This document shows, one piece after another, positions 52,209 to 64,000 of a DNA stretch of 64,000 nt (positions are counted from its first letter, which is position 1; the number at the start of each line of letters is the position of its first letter). The position numbers and the translations under genes were made by a program. The notes below the pieces were generated by a model. That model was not told the origin of the DNA and searched no databases. It was given only the letters and a program-made list of their open reading frames with translations. Origin of the DNA: Bugula neritina (lineage: Eukaryota; Bryozoa; Gymnolaemata; Cheilostomatida; Bugulidae); assembly GCA_964035545.1 (NCBI GenBank), contig OZ037766.1, positions 32,309,773 to 32,373,772 on the forward strand. Reading direction: 5' to 3'.

Positions 52209-55200
52209 CTAGCCACTGCACATCATGCAGGCTTCTTTATTCTCCAGACTACAGAGCATAGCTGCCTCGTTTTCCTGACGCTGTTGCTGTTCCACCGCTG
52301 CCTCCTCCTCACTCGCTGCCTTGGCCGGATTGTTCTAGAATAATAATATTCATAGTGAAGACACGTTCATAGCATTCTCAGAGAAACATGGTTTTACAGA
52401 AGTCAATTGGAATACCGCATAGGAATGAGTTAACAGACATACTGTACACATCTCGTGTAACGTGCTAGGTAATAAACTAGCTCACAAAGTAACAAAATGG
52501 ACTCACAGCTTTCAGCTTGCTCTTGTCCACGGTGAACTGGATAGCCTGAGCCGCTCCTTTAGTCCTCAGGTAGTACATTCCCGTCTTGAGGCCCTGCAGG
52601 GTGGTAAGTTTAGAGCATTTCATCAATGTACAGGCTGAGTTATTCATCATAAAGACTTATCAATGGCTACCAAATGATAACACGAGATGGTTATCACCTT
52701 AATTTTTGATAATGAGGATTTTTAATGATGTAAAGTTACAAATTTCAAGATTTCAAATTATCAAGAACTAGCAATAAATGATGGGAAAACTTTAAATAAA
52801 TGCTAGATGAAACAGAAGACAACTACTACACATGATAGGAGGGGGAATCCCAGACGCACCTTCTTCCAGGCGTAGAAGTGCATGCTGGAGATCTTGCCGT
52901 AGTTGGGGTTGGCCATGTGGATATTCAGACTCTGACTCTGGTCTATGAAGGCACCTCGGTCGGCGGCCATGTTGATTATCTGTTTCTGCGAGATCTCCCA
53001 GGTGGTCTTGTAGAGGTCTTTGAGGTGCTGGGGAATGGCTTGACACGACTAGAAAGAAAAGAAGATAACTCTGTGCAGATTACACGTGTACAAGATCACA
53101 TGGTGCATACAGAACTACATACTATACAGATCAAGGAAGAAGCTAGATGTACTACAGAAATACCCAATATCTATGTGTTCCCATTATGAATCGTTTAGAG
53201 CTCATTGCATGAGTTAAGGTCAGTGGAAACACCCTGTACCCGTGTTATTTACAGCACAAGTGATGTCCTCTCTCACCTGAATTGAGCCGCCCTGTGATAT
53301 GATTTCATTCTTCATGTCTTCATTCCAGAGACCAAGTTCTGTGAGGTCGTGGAGCAGATGGTGGTTGACCACCTGAAAAAATAGCAGACGTAGACGTATG
53401 AGTACACTACTAGCAGACGTATGAGTATACAACTAGCAGACGTACGAGTATACAACTAGCAGACGTACGAGTATACAACTAGCAGACGTATGAGTATACT
53501 ACTAGCAGACGTATGAGTATACTAGTAGCAGAGGTATGAGTATACTGCTAGCAGACGTATGAGTATACAACTAGCAGACGTATGAGTATACTACTCAGCA
53601 GACGTATGAGTACACTACTAGCAGACGTATGAGTATACAACTAGCAGACGTATGAGTACATAACTAGCAGACGTATGAGTATACAACTAGCAGACGTATG
53701 AGTATACAACTAGCAGACGTATACCAGTAACAAACCTGAAACTCTCCAGAAAGAACCCTTCTTGTGTAGATGTTACTAGTATAAGGCTCAAAGCTCTCAT
53801 TGTTACCAAGAATCTGTGCAGTAGAGGCTGTTGGCATGGGGGCCAGCAACAGAGAGTTCCTCACACCATACTTAGCAATATCAGATCTCAGTCTAGTCCA
53901 GTCGTTGAGTTCATCTGTTACTTCCACACCCCACATGTCGTGTTGGAGTATCTAAGAGACACGTAATGTTGATCATAATAAATGAATGTTGTAACCTAAC
54001 AGTCAGAAATATCTATAAATAAGCTATGCTTTGGACAGCTGCTCAACCTATTATGATCATGTTATGCTTACAACATACTAACAGAAATATCTTACTCTAC
54101 CGGCAACTGAAAATGATAATATTACTATTTGACACAAATTTATTTCTCACTAGAAATATATATTATTTTCCTAGATTTTGCAAATAGCCTGCTTTTTCCA
54201 CCTCTAAAATGTGAAAGCTACTCCACCCAGAACTATGAATTGATTAGTTTACTATCAGGTCCACACTAGAACTCCCTGCAGCCAGACTGAACAAAAGTTC
54301 TGCCCACAATCCACACGCCTCTTACCCCTTTGCTGACGGGTGATCCGTCGTACGTCTCGTAAGGCCCGTCCTTCTGGGCAATCTCGCAGCTAGCCTCCAG
54401 GGCAGCGAAGTATATCGTCTCAAAGATCTGTTTATTCAGTTTCGCAGCTTCAGGCGAGTCGAAGGGGAACCTCATCAGGATGAACGCATCGGCCAATCCC
54501 TGTATGCCAACCCCGATGGGGCGGTGCTTCATGTTTGACGTCACTGCCTGAGGAAGGGCGGAGTTTCATTATCATACGGTGAATGAATCAATGAATGCAA
54601 TTAAAATTACTTCTAGTAGTGATGTACACTTACTTCTGGTAGTGATGTACACTTTATTCTAGTAGATACATACTCACTTCTAGTAGATATATGCACTTAC
54701 TTCTAGTAGATACATACTTACTTCTAGTACATACATACTAAATCCTAGTAGATACATACTTACTCCTAGTAGATACATACTTACTTCTAGTAGATACATA
54801 CTTACTTCTAGTAGATACATACTTACTTCTAGTAGATACACACTTACTTCTGGCACAGGATAGTAGTTCACTTCTATCACTTTGTTGAGGTTTTTTGTCA
54901 CAACTTTAGTGACTTGTCTGAGTTTGGCAAAGTCGTACGTCTTGTCAGCTTTTACAAACATGTTGACGGCCAGAGAGGCGAGGTTACAGACAGCGACCTA
55001 TAATACAGTGTGTGTAATACGGTGTGTGGGCGATACAGTGTGTATAACACAGTGTGCGTAATACAATGCAATATGCAGTACAGTGCAATATGGTGTGATA
55101 CGGAGTAATATGTTATATAGTAATATAGTGCCACATATTATTATATGCTGTAATATACTATACAGGTAGTGATTGGACGGGTAAATAAAGGTAAAGGTCA

Positions 55201-58200
55201 CCTCGTTGGCGTCGGAGTACTCAATGATCTCTGTACACAGATTACTCGACTTGATGGTGCCGAGGTTCTGCTGATTGCTCTTAGCATTACACGCGTCCTT
55301 GTACAGCATGTACGGGTTTCCTGTCTCCGTTTGAGCTTCTACTATGTGGTACCTGCAGATAACACCTTATAGATAGAGTAACTGCAGATAACACCTTATA
55401 GATGACACCTTGGAGGTACAATAACTGCAGATAACAGCTTTAGTTGAAGGCAACAGGAAATGGCTGAAGTAGACACACAGACAGATGAGCAGAAAGAGAA
55501 ACTTACCACAGTTTCTGAGCGGGAATTGTTCGTCTACCTTTACCCTCTCTCTCGTATCTGTAAACAGAACGTTTATTTGGATATTAGCTTGTAACATCAC
55601 GTGATCAACTCTCGAGTATGAGCTGATGGAGTTGTTATACTGGTAGTTGTGTTTTCCTACTGTATTAGACCCTTGTTATTTAGTAATAACAGCTAGAGAA
55701 ATGAAGTAAGGTTCAATCATCACAGCCAAGTTTATGTGAAATTAACAAGTTTGGTAGCTGGTGAAGTTACTTGGCATAAAGCTGTAAGAAAAAATAGCAA
55801 AGGGTGAAGTTGTCGGATGAACACATCATTTGAAATTATCTCTCCACATCACAGAACACATTTGCATATTTAGAAACATGGGGTGAACATTCAGTCAACC
55901 CTGAGAATCTTATTTCTTGTGGTACGGTAAGACCTCTGCTAGCTAACTATCTCCAGTACACTTAGGATGACACAGCAATTGAGTCTTAGGGAACAAGAAG
56001 GGCACACAGAGTGGCAGCCATCTTATCCGCAGCTGACGCGACACTCACCTCTCGTAGAGCTCCACAAACTCGTCGCCCCACGTGTCGGAAAGTCCCGGAC
56101 ACTCGTGGGGACACATCAACGTCCAATCACTGTTAGACTCTACTCTCTGCATGAACAGGTCGGGAATCCAGAGGGCGTAGAACAAATCCCTCGCTCTCTG
56201 CTCGTCCTTACCTGCAGTGAAGGACAGAGGGTAACGCAGTGAAGGACAGAGGGTAATGCAGTGAAGGACAGAGGGTAATGCAGTGAAGGACAGAGGGTAA
56301 CACAGTGAAGGACAGAGGGTAATGCACTAAAGGACAGAGAGTAATGCAGTGAAGGACGGTTTATAGTTCTGACTCTAATTAGACAAAACTGTATTTGGAC
56401 CAAGAATTGGAACACAGTCTTTAAATTAAATACTACAGACCGACTTCCAGCAACAGAACATTCTAGAATACCTGTATTCTTCCTGCAGTCCAGAAAGTCG
56501 TAGACATCTGCATGCCATGGCTCCAGATAGATAGCAAAGGCCCCGGGTCTCTTGTTCCCACCTTGGTCAACGTACCGGGCGGTGTTGTTGAACACCCTCA
56601 ACATTGGCAACAGGCCATTCGACGTGCCGTTAGTCTATAAAATAGCATTGAGTTACTTCCTTCAAATCTAATTGTTACTATACTATATGAGTTACAATAC
56701 TATACGAGTTAAAATACTATACGAGTTAAAATACTATACGAGTTACAATACTGTATGAGTTACAATACTGTATGAGTTACTATACTGTATGAGTTACAAG
56801 TTAGAATACTACAAAAATACTCATATGTATAATCACTGTAACATTGAATAAGTTTCTAGAAGATTCGCTGAGTGACTCACCCCGGCAATGTAGCTGCCAT
56901 GGGCTCTTATGTTGTGTATATGAATACCAATTCCCCCGGCAGACTGTAAAATAGAGAACACAACTTCAAACACTAATCACAGCTGAGCATCAGGTTGGCA
57001 ACAGACCCATTATTTACGTAGAATTAAACATTTCTTATCTACATAAGACAAGTGTTTATATAATCATAAAACCGAGCTAAATATAAGACAACTCTGAATA
57101 AGAAGAAAGCTTGGAATACTAGTTAACCTTGCTGATCATGGCGCACTGCTTCAGAGTGTCGTAGATGCCTTCTATGCTGTCAGACTGCATAGCCAGGAGG
57201 AAGCAACTGCTAAGCTGGGGTCTAGTAGTGCCCGCGTTGAATAGAGTGGGGGACGCGTGGGTGAACCACTTCTCTGACAGAAGGTTGTACGTCTCAATGG
57301 CTGAGTCTATGTCATCGCCATGGATACCAACCGACACTCTCATCAACATGTGTTGAGGTCTCTCAGCAACTGTTGAATGTATAGATGGAGTGAATAATAC
57401 ATGATGTCTACAGTACGGTGTAGTGGTTTATATATAAAACATTGATATCTATTGACTAAATGGGGCCATAAAATAAAACTCAACGCCATAAAATAAATAT
57501 TACCACCGAATCCTTTTCACAAAATCAATTGATAGATGTCTCATGACAGACAAACAGACATAAAGATAGACATATACATAAAGACATAGACAGACATGGA
57601 TGTACACTGGTGAACTACTGGAAGGCACCAAACGCTCACCTTTGCCGTCAACACGCAGTAAATATGATCTCTCCAGTGTCTTGAAGCCGAAGTAGTTGTA
57701 ACCAAAGTCACGGTCGTATATAATAGCCGAGTTCAACCTCTACAATTCCACACAACCAGTGAGAGTAACATAAACAATCAGGCTTTACATGAAGTTCAAT
57801 ATATAAAGTTATGGTAACAGTATCAGTCTGGTGAGATGGAAATTGTATCAGAATAAATATATTCAACTGAATTCCTAATTTGTGCGAAAAATCGCAGGAA
57901 ATTTCAAAGAGAGTTAATGAGTTAAAAACTAGTTAACACGAATGTGTCGTAGAAATTGAAATTACATTTTGCTTGCTTTAAATTTTAGAAAAATCTTAAA
58001 AAATGCACTTTAATTTTATTTTTGAAAGTAATTGCTGAACTAGTGGAGGAAAAATTAGAAAAATGTAGAGCTAAAGCATTCTCTATAGAGAAAGGAGAAA
58101 CTAACGTCTGCATTAGTCCTGATGATGGCCATAGTCTTGTCGCTTATCATGGGGGAACGTTTGCCGGTCTTGGGGTTGACCCAGTTGTACAGATTCTCCA

Positions 58201-59379
58201 TGACGTCTGCAATGAAGACAGACAGTAATATTATAAATGGTGGTCCAAAGACTACGGTATAATATTGGAAAACACTTAGGCTATCATAAAGTTTGACGAG
58301 TGCCACCATAATTAAAAAAAACTTAAAATTCTCAAAAACATGAACCGTTTTGAATAAATTAGACTTGAAGTTACTAAAATAATTATTGCAATAAAATGTT
58401 AGTTTGTAATCGTCTGGACAGGTTACCACTGAAGACTTTATGAGTTTCTTTGTGCAGATTAGATATGGCAATTCTAGCAGCCAGAACGGCAAAGTCGGGG
58501 TGTTTGGTTGCCATGGTAGCACAGATCTCTGCAGCCAGATTGTCTAGTTCTATAGTGCTCACTCCTGGGTAGAGGCCATTGATCACCTTCATGGTGACTT
58601 GTGCCTACATAACACATTAAGTGGGAATTTAGACTTAGATTTAGCCACATCAACACTTTCTGGCTATTTATATAAATATTCGACAATCTTTTAGCATGAA
58701 AAAGAGTGACTTGAAATATGATCAGTGCATGGAGTTGAAGTTATTTAGTCTCATTGAATACAATTATATGCAACAACTAGTAGATTAAATATAATAATAT
58801 ATACAACAATTTATATAAGAATATATGAAAATACAATAAGAACTCACAGGGTCCACAAAGTCCAAATTGAGGCCATAGCAAAGCTTCGACACTCTACTTG
58901 TAATTTTATCAAACATGACATTTTCATGTCGACCATCTGCAAATGAAAATCCAAAATATATAAATAAATGAATGTAAACACATATATTTATAACATTCTT
59001 TATTTCTTGCTTTTCAACTATAGCATTAGCAGCCACCCTGACCACTGTTACACTCACACTGACACTCATTGCTAGTATTAGCTAATAGTAATTAGGTAAA
59101 ATAACAAAATCCTAGCCCAACATGAACATTTACTTTTAGACTTAGGGTTAGTAAGAGTAAGACTAAGAGTAAGACTAAGACTAAGAGTAAGACTAAGACT
59201 CTCACTCTTAATAACTGTAAGAGTAAGACTAAGAGTCTAACTCTAAAAGTCTTTGAGTTATCAGTTAGTCTTACTCTTCGAGTTACTTTAATTGTTAAGG
59301 TCACACTCACAGCCACTGTGAGTAGCACAGTATATATCTACACTTTCTATGTCTACAAACCTCTTTTAGTCACATACAT
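52209..59379 (-). CDS. RRM1: ribonucleoside-diphosphate reductase large subunit, complete, 18 exons
   Basis: Exons: 59379-59361, 58936-58848, 58604-58427, 58206-58106, 57739-57640, 57369-57128, 56943-56881, 56634-56472, 56211-56049, 55557-55507, 55352-55202, 54997-54848, 54547-54326, 53951-53736, 53372-53277, 53048-52860, 52593-52507, 52334-52209. All phases fit; product 801 aa (human 792). It reduces NDPs to dNDPs with the R2 subunit. Residues 1-90 form the ATP-cone ([20 protein letters not shown]). Active-site cysteines C218 (QLSSC), C429 (NLCTE, with N427 and E431) and C444 (AVCNL) hold their usual numbers. The radical-path pair YY is at 738-739 (GMYYLRT). The redox C-terminus is CMMCSG. 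Exon 1 codes for six residues plus one base and rests on phase and the MYVTKR/DG join. Several introns carry splice-site-linked minisatellites. Confidence 0.97.
53382..53725. repeat. 23-bp AGCAGACGTATGAGTATACA array filling RRM1 intron 14
   Basis: About 15 units of AGCAGACGTATGAGTATACA plus ACT. The array begins about 10 bp from the acceptor and ends about 10 bp from the donor of a 363-bp intron, so almost the whole intron is repeat. Confidence 0.95.
54600..54850 (-). repeat. 21-bp array carrying the GTAAGT donor, RRM1 intron 12
   Basis: On the gene strand exon 12 ends CCAGAA/GTAAGTGTG and is followed by about 12 units of CTAGAAGTAAGTATGTATCTA. Most keep a perfect GTAAGT. The most distal units revert to CCAGAAGTAAGTGTACATC, closest to the true exon/donor context. 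Confidence 0.95.
55353..55445 (-). repeat. triplicated 3' splice-site segment, RRM1 intron 10
   Basis: On the gene strand GGTGTTATCTGCAG precedes exon 11. Near copies end at the same TTATCTGCAG twice more upstream, about 30-60 bp apart, with TCTATAAGGTGTTATCTGCA shared by the last two. Confidence 0.8.
56213..56360 (-). repeat. 22-bp polypyrimidine array ending at an RRM1 acceptor (intron 8)
   Basis: On the gene strand about 6.5 units of CCCTCTGTCCTTCACTGCAT plus TA lead into the true acceptor CTTCACTGCAG/GTAAGG. The upstream units carry TGCAT or TGTGT in place of TGCAG, so only the final one has the AG. Confidence 0.9.
56685..56795. repeat. 17-bp ATACTATACGAGTTAAA array, RRM1 intron 7
   Basis: Six to seven units of ATACTATACGAGTTAAA or ATACTGTATGAGTTACA within a 246-bp intron. 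Confidence 0.85.
59140..59245. repeat. AAGAGTAAGACT short repeat in RRM1 intron 1
   Basis: Irregular 6-bp-based units (AAGACT and AAGAGT) with a partial inverted counterpart, CTTACTCTTCG, near 59270. Confidence 0.7.
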
Positions 59380-61080
59380 GACGAAAATCACCAGTATATA
59401 TCTTAATGCAAGAATAAACTTTAATAATTCGGTGCTTCAACACCAAGATTCACTAATCTTGTAAAGTTTCTAATATCAATAACAAAGGTACCGCCAGAAA
59501 TTTCCCGCGGTATTGATTATCCAATGAACACGACGGAGAAAAGATTGCAAATTTGGTAATTGGAATAGCGTGTTTGCTAGTAGGTCCCGATAAATAATAC
59601 TACAAAAATACTGTGAGGATCTACAACTATGTTTATGTATTGCCAGTAATGTGTCTTTTAATTGGTTAATTATTTCTTAAATCAAGTAATCGAGATGCAG
59701 CAAAGAGTTGTAGTAACTTCCTAGTCAGATGTCACATTGCCTTGAATACGAAAATAAACAATTTCCTACTGGCAATTACAGTAAGATTGTCTAAAACATT
59801 TTCTATTCATTTACATTATCGACGTGCAATTTCACTCTTACTCTGAAATAATTACTTACTCTTATCTTAAATTTTTGGCTATAGTTTGGGTTTAATTATA
59901 TTTATAAATATAATAGTCATAATGATAATCTGAATCATAATGATAATCATAATGTCAATGGTAATGATAATCATTATCAATATCATAATATTCATTATCA
60001 TAATTAAAATTTATAATCATTATGATTATCATTATCACTAATCATTATGAATTATCTGATTATCATAGACATAATGATAATCATAGTTATAATCATTATC
60101 ATAATGAATATGAGTTAATCATAATGATAATCATAATGCCAATGGTAATACTAATAGTAATACTAATAACATTGGTATGTTCATGTTGAACTTGATCATC
60201 ATCATGATGATGGTGATCATAATGATAATCAAATTCGATGATGATGATCATGATGATGAGGGAAAGTTGATCACCATGGTTCATGAAATTTAAATTGAGT
60301 ATAATAATTTATAATATTAATAATATCAATATCAATATAAATATCATTATGATCATCGGTATCTGTCACTATCACTATGAGTATGAGTATGACTATGATA
60401 GTGACACTGACTATGATAATCATTGCATACTTCATTAATTAATGGTATCCACATATTGATAATGATAGTAATTGTCAATATCAATATGATCATGATGTAA
60501 TGGATAATATAGAGTTAGTGACTATTACTGATAGTAATACTATAACTCTAAGTCTATAAGCTTTTATTTTAAGTTTAACTTGAGTTTTTACTTTAGTTTC
60601 AGTTTTTCTTTTACATTCAGGTACAGTAATTAGCAACTCTGTTATTGTATTTATGAATTTTAGTTTGGACTGTTGATTAAAATGCCTTGAAAACAACTTT
60701 TTTTAGACTTCTCATCTAAATTATTTTTTCTAAAAGTATCCTATCAAGTGACACTCAACAATTTGAGTAAAAGATTTGTTTTTTCCCCCTAATAAATAGT
60801 TTAATGCAGCTTTATTCAACTTCAACTGCAATACATATATAATGCTTATTATTAAGATTGCCTTTGATTATTGATTATTGACTATAGTTATTAGTATTTT
60901 CTACAAATCCAGCTGTACACATAGCTCCATACTGAAGTTCACCCTTTTGAGTTAACAAAATATCAAGACTTGTTGATTTCACTTGTTATTATTTGGGATT
61001 TTACAGTAAGCTGGCTCTGCAGTTAGAACAGCTCTCTCTGTTTTAGTATGGACTTTGTACTCTGATGCTACAACCCACTG
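59380..61080. other. intergenic between RRM1 and the right-end gene; ATAATGATAATC low-complexity tract
   Basis: Upstream region of RRM1, so its promoter must lie here; no clear motif could be picked. From about 59900 to 60480 the sequence is a loose ATAATGATAATC repeat with many self-complementary ATTATCATAATGATAAT pieces. No coding signal. Confidence 0.5.
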
Positions 61081-61110
61081 CAGGACCGTAATCATAGCCT
61101 TTCGCGGGGT

Positions 61111-62833
61111 ATGTCTGTTCCACCCCTAGTGCCCCCCAAAAAGTCGAAGAAACCACCTGCCAGAGAGCCACTCCCTCTTCACAACAAGTATGCTATTTAT
61201 TTATTGCATTACAATGTTTGCTTTTCCATAGTATAGGTTTGTGTCTGATGAGTATTTATTTACTAAAATGTAGGACCTTCAAAAGTTTACAAATGATGTT
61301 AGCCAGAAGATGCAGTTTTTTTTAGCAACGAGTCAGTGTTGCAAAAATAAGGTTTTTGTCCTTTTTTCCAAATGTGAGTCACGAGTGTTTCCCTATGAAC
61401 TACCAGGGAAGACAGCAGGGAAAAGGAACAGCTGACCAAAAGCAGTAAACCGGTTCCCAATGTTGAGATTATACTTTAAATGTTTGAAAGCTGCCAACTT
61501 CTACACCTGAGTTTTTCAGTCAGTGAAATTTTATCAGGGCTGGAAAAGTTATTTTAGCTGAGGTTTAGGTCTCGTGGTGTTTTATGGCATTATACAGGCA
61601 GCTTTTTGAGTTATTGTGGGCTGTTTACACTTCTCAACACATTATTATAGTAGTAGTAGAGTTGAAGTGAGTCACGCTTGAGCACTTGTATAGTAAAATA
61701 CCAGCTTAGTACTACCAGCCAATCATCATAAGACTTTGCTATCTGGCAACACCTCTAGTAGGAATTCACTGCAAATAAGTAGTTTGACACCCTTCAGGGT
61801 TGTGGGGAAACACTCCAGTGTACAGCTTCCAAGTTGGTAGACGACTTTTAGATAGTGTGAGTCAACTTGCATTCACAATTGTTAGAATTGAAAGTGTTTG
61901 GCACGACCCCATTTCTAATCCCAGTTGACAATTTAGAATAACCCATGATCCCTTGCTTATACTGCGGCTGGATCAGTACCCACCCCTAGTATAGCTACAT
62001 TAAAGACCTCAGCCTCATACTATCAGCATATAGAATGGCAGCTATCTAAACCCTATTATATCTGCTGTAAAGATAGTATTGTTGTGAAGCAACTAACTGC
62101 TATTGTTCACTGCTTGTACTGATCATACAGTAGTGTTATATATGATGTAAAAGTTAGGGCTGTAGATCTCATGTAGAGTGTGATTTCATGTCAGTATAGT
62201 ATGTAAGGTGGGGTTGGAATCACACCCCTCCCCCCATCCAATATGTAGTAAGACTTATACCTACTAGTAAAATATCTCAGAGATGTGGCACTGTTGGCAA
62301 CTTGCCTTTACTAACCAGCAAAGAATAAAATATACACCTATTTATTGTCCAGAACTGTTATGATATAGTAGGTCTAGTGTAGCAGTGCAACTTAATACCC
62401 CTTTCCTTGTATTGCTATCATATTATAGTTACATTATGATATATTATATTGCTATTATCTTATACTTGCATTTTATTGTAATATTATATTGTTTAAACCT
62501 GACTCTTCTGTTGAATATTCAGTGAGGAGGTCGTTGCTCAAGCAGCCAATCAGGTTACAGTCGCAATGAGCTCTACAAGTGAAGAGAACATGACTCACAG
62601 CATGGTGGACAGCATAGCCTCAGTTCCCTCCCACCAGTCAGCTGGTGTCAGTGGCGGGGAGACAGCGGATCTAATGACTACCAGCCTGCCTTCCCTCCCC
62701 AGTCAGCTGACCTCCAAGCCGACCCCTAAACCAAGGCCCTCTGTACGCAGACTTGCACCCACCCCGTCTGTGAGGAGGGTGGCTCCAGCTCCAGTACCCA
62801 GGCCAAGGGAACCTTTGCAGACGTCAATCTCAG
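61111..62833 (+). CDS. proline-rich protein, partial (two exons visible; continues beyond the window)
   Basis: Exons 61111-61187 and 62523-62833 join in phase (AA/T). Exon 1 codes MSVPPLVPPKKSKKPPAREP. The frame stays open upstream to a CTGCAG acceptor near 61083, so the ATG may be internal. Exon 2 codes an acidic, Ser/Thr-rich part, then basic proline-rich KPTPKPRPSVRRLAPTPSVR and VPRPREPLQTS. It ends in phase 1 at a GTGGGT donor. The PPxxPPKKxxKPP and PxPKPRP strings look like SH3-domain ligands of cytoskeletal or signalling adaptors. I cannot name the protein, and its globular domains would lie to the right or left. Confidence 0.6.
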
Positions 62834-62859
62834 GTGGGTTTGTCTATACTCTATATCAA

Positions 62860-63185
62860 CACTACAGTAGTGTTAGTCAATGTGATAGTAATAACTACAG
62901 TGTTGTTAGTCAATGTCATAGTAATAACTACAGTAGTGTTGTTAGTCAATGTGATAGTACTAACTACAGTAGTGTTGTTATTCAATGTGATAGTAATAAC
63001 TACAGTAGTGTTAGTCAATGTGATAGTAATAACTACAGTGTTGTTAGTCAATGTGATAGTACTAACTACAGTAGTGTTGTTATTCAATGTGATAGTAATA
63101 ACTGCAGTAGTGTTCGTCAATGTGATAGTAATAACTACAGTAGTGTTAGTCAATGTGATAGTAATCACTACAGAAGTGTTGTTAG
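62860..63185. repeat. GTCAATGTGATAGTAATAAC minisatellite after exon 2 of the right-end gene
   Basis: About ten units of roughly 30-36 bp (AGTCAATGTGATAGTAATAA plus CTACAGTAGTGTT, with an optional GTT) begin 26 bp after the donor at 62833/62834. The 218-, 130- and 116-codon frames across it, in three different readings, are repeat artefacts. Confidence 0.9.
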
Positions 63186-64000
63186 TAGTCAAGTACGGCA
63201 CATCTACCTCATGGCCTCATAAGTAACGCTGACTCACTCACTTCTCACTAACATGAGATAATATAATGCCATAGACTAGCAGCATAGTATATAGAACTAG
63301 TAGTATATAGTATCAGTATCATACTAAGCATATAAGTATATCATAGCATATATATTTCTCAGATAAATAGTATGCTAAATGTAGCTTGACATTCCTTTCA
63401 TTGAATGGTTACATTATTTTGGCTTTTAATTTCCTGATTTCCATAAATTTTATTGGTTTTATGGTGAGCCATTAATTTATTACTACCAACTCACTTTAGT
63501 GACACTCACCATCAGCTTAGTGATGAATTACTGCACCTATCAAACTGACCTCTTACTGGGTTACTGAAGGTGAAGGTCAAACTCATTGTGATGGTTATGG
63601 GCAGACTAATACCAAGATAGCCTCTTTGGTGTAGCTCAGTATGAGTCACGCGGTGGTGTCGGCTGCACCCATATTTCACGTCTTCTGCACTCACACAGTG
63701 TATATTCATAGCCCCCATGTACTGGTTCACTCCTTCTGCGTGCCATCAAGTACTTATCTTACTGTCACAGAATTATCACTCCCTCAGTTACTATTTCTAA
63801 GGAACTGAACTTCTAAAAGAAGGCATGGAGTGAGTCAATCGAGTGTATACCCGTATTATCCACCCACCATGCCCACCAATTCACTTGCCCACCATTTCAC
63901 TTGCCCACCATTTGACTTGTCCACCAATTCACATACTCACCATTTCTGCTAGAGTTTCAGCAACCACCCCTGCTTGACTGTAATTGTTCTGTATATTATA
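63186..64000. other. right edge, presumed intron of the proline-rich gene
   Basis: No exon could be supported. A GCCCACCAATTCACTT short repeat lies at about 63865-63945. A TTTCAG at about 63960 could be an acceptor, but a stop follows in the fitting phase. Confidence 0.35.

Noticed and set aside
62566-63226. A 218-codon frame treated as one exon
   Set aside because: Its first part is a real exon to 62833, followed by a GTGGGT donor. The rest is a minisatellite open in three readings.

Overview
The window is intron-rich, AT-rich animal nuclear DNA. The two conserved enzymes are metazoan in length and motifs. Introns are mostly 80-1000 bp and carry GT-AG ends. Tandem repeats are abundant and there is no operon-like packing. 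A marine invertebrate, possibly a sponge or other non-bilaterian, would fit, but nothing in the sequence fixes the taxon. All multi-exon models below were assembled by hand from splice sites, reading phase and family motifs.

Layout. (1) 19-165: last exon of an unknown + strand gene. (2) 920-12740: two SLC36-type proton/amino-acid transporter genes arranged head to head around a ~1.06 kb shared promoter region. Both have nine coding exons at matching positions. (3) About 12740-33190: a tandem duplication whose unit is the SLC36 3'-flank plus a four-exon GNAT acetyltransferase gene. Copy 1 (14368-17763) is broken by a frameshift and a nonsense codon. Copy 2 (19913-32680) is open, but its last intron holds a 10.8 kb insertion with terminal inverted repeats, a 2 kb satellite and a nested palindromic element. 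(4) About 33190-40670: gene-poor DNA with a long TG repeat and a nested pair of miniature inverted-repeat elements. (5) 40671-41826 (-): a small RING protein with an IAP-type C-terminal RING and no BIR domain. (6) 41827-47190: mostly empty, with one candidate exon. (7) 47191-51420 (+): a complete 11-exon phosphoglycerate kinase of 416 aa. (8) 52209-59379 (-): a complete 18-exon ribonucleotide reductase large subunit of 801 aa, convergent with PGK. (9) 61111 to the right edge (+): part of a proline-rich protein gene.

The most unusual feature is recurrent. At many introns (SLC36-A, SLC36-B, PGK, RRM1 and the right-end gene) a minisatellite starts at, or contains copies of, the adjacent splice site. 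In PGK intron 6 the exon tail plus its GT donor is repeated seven times with exact 55 bp spacing. In RRM1 intron 12 the GTAAGT donor lies in a 21 bp array. In SLC36-A intron 6 a 23 bp array of TGCAG acceptor-like units runs into the real acceptor. The second notable structure is the 10.8 kb TA-flanked element, whose subterminal CCCCCTATGAGC motif recurs as the core of its internal 30 bp satellite.
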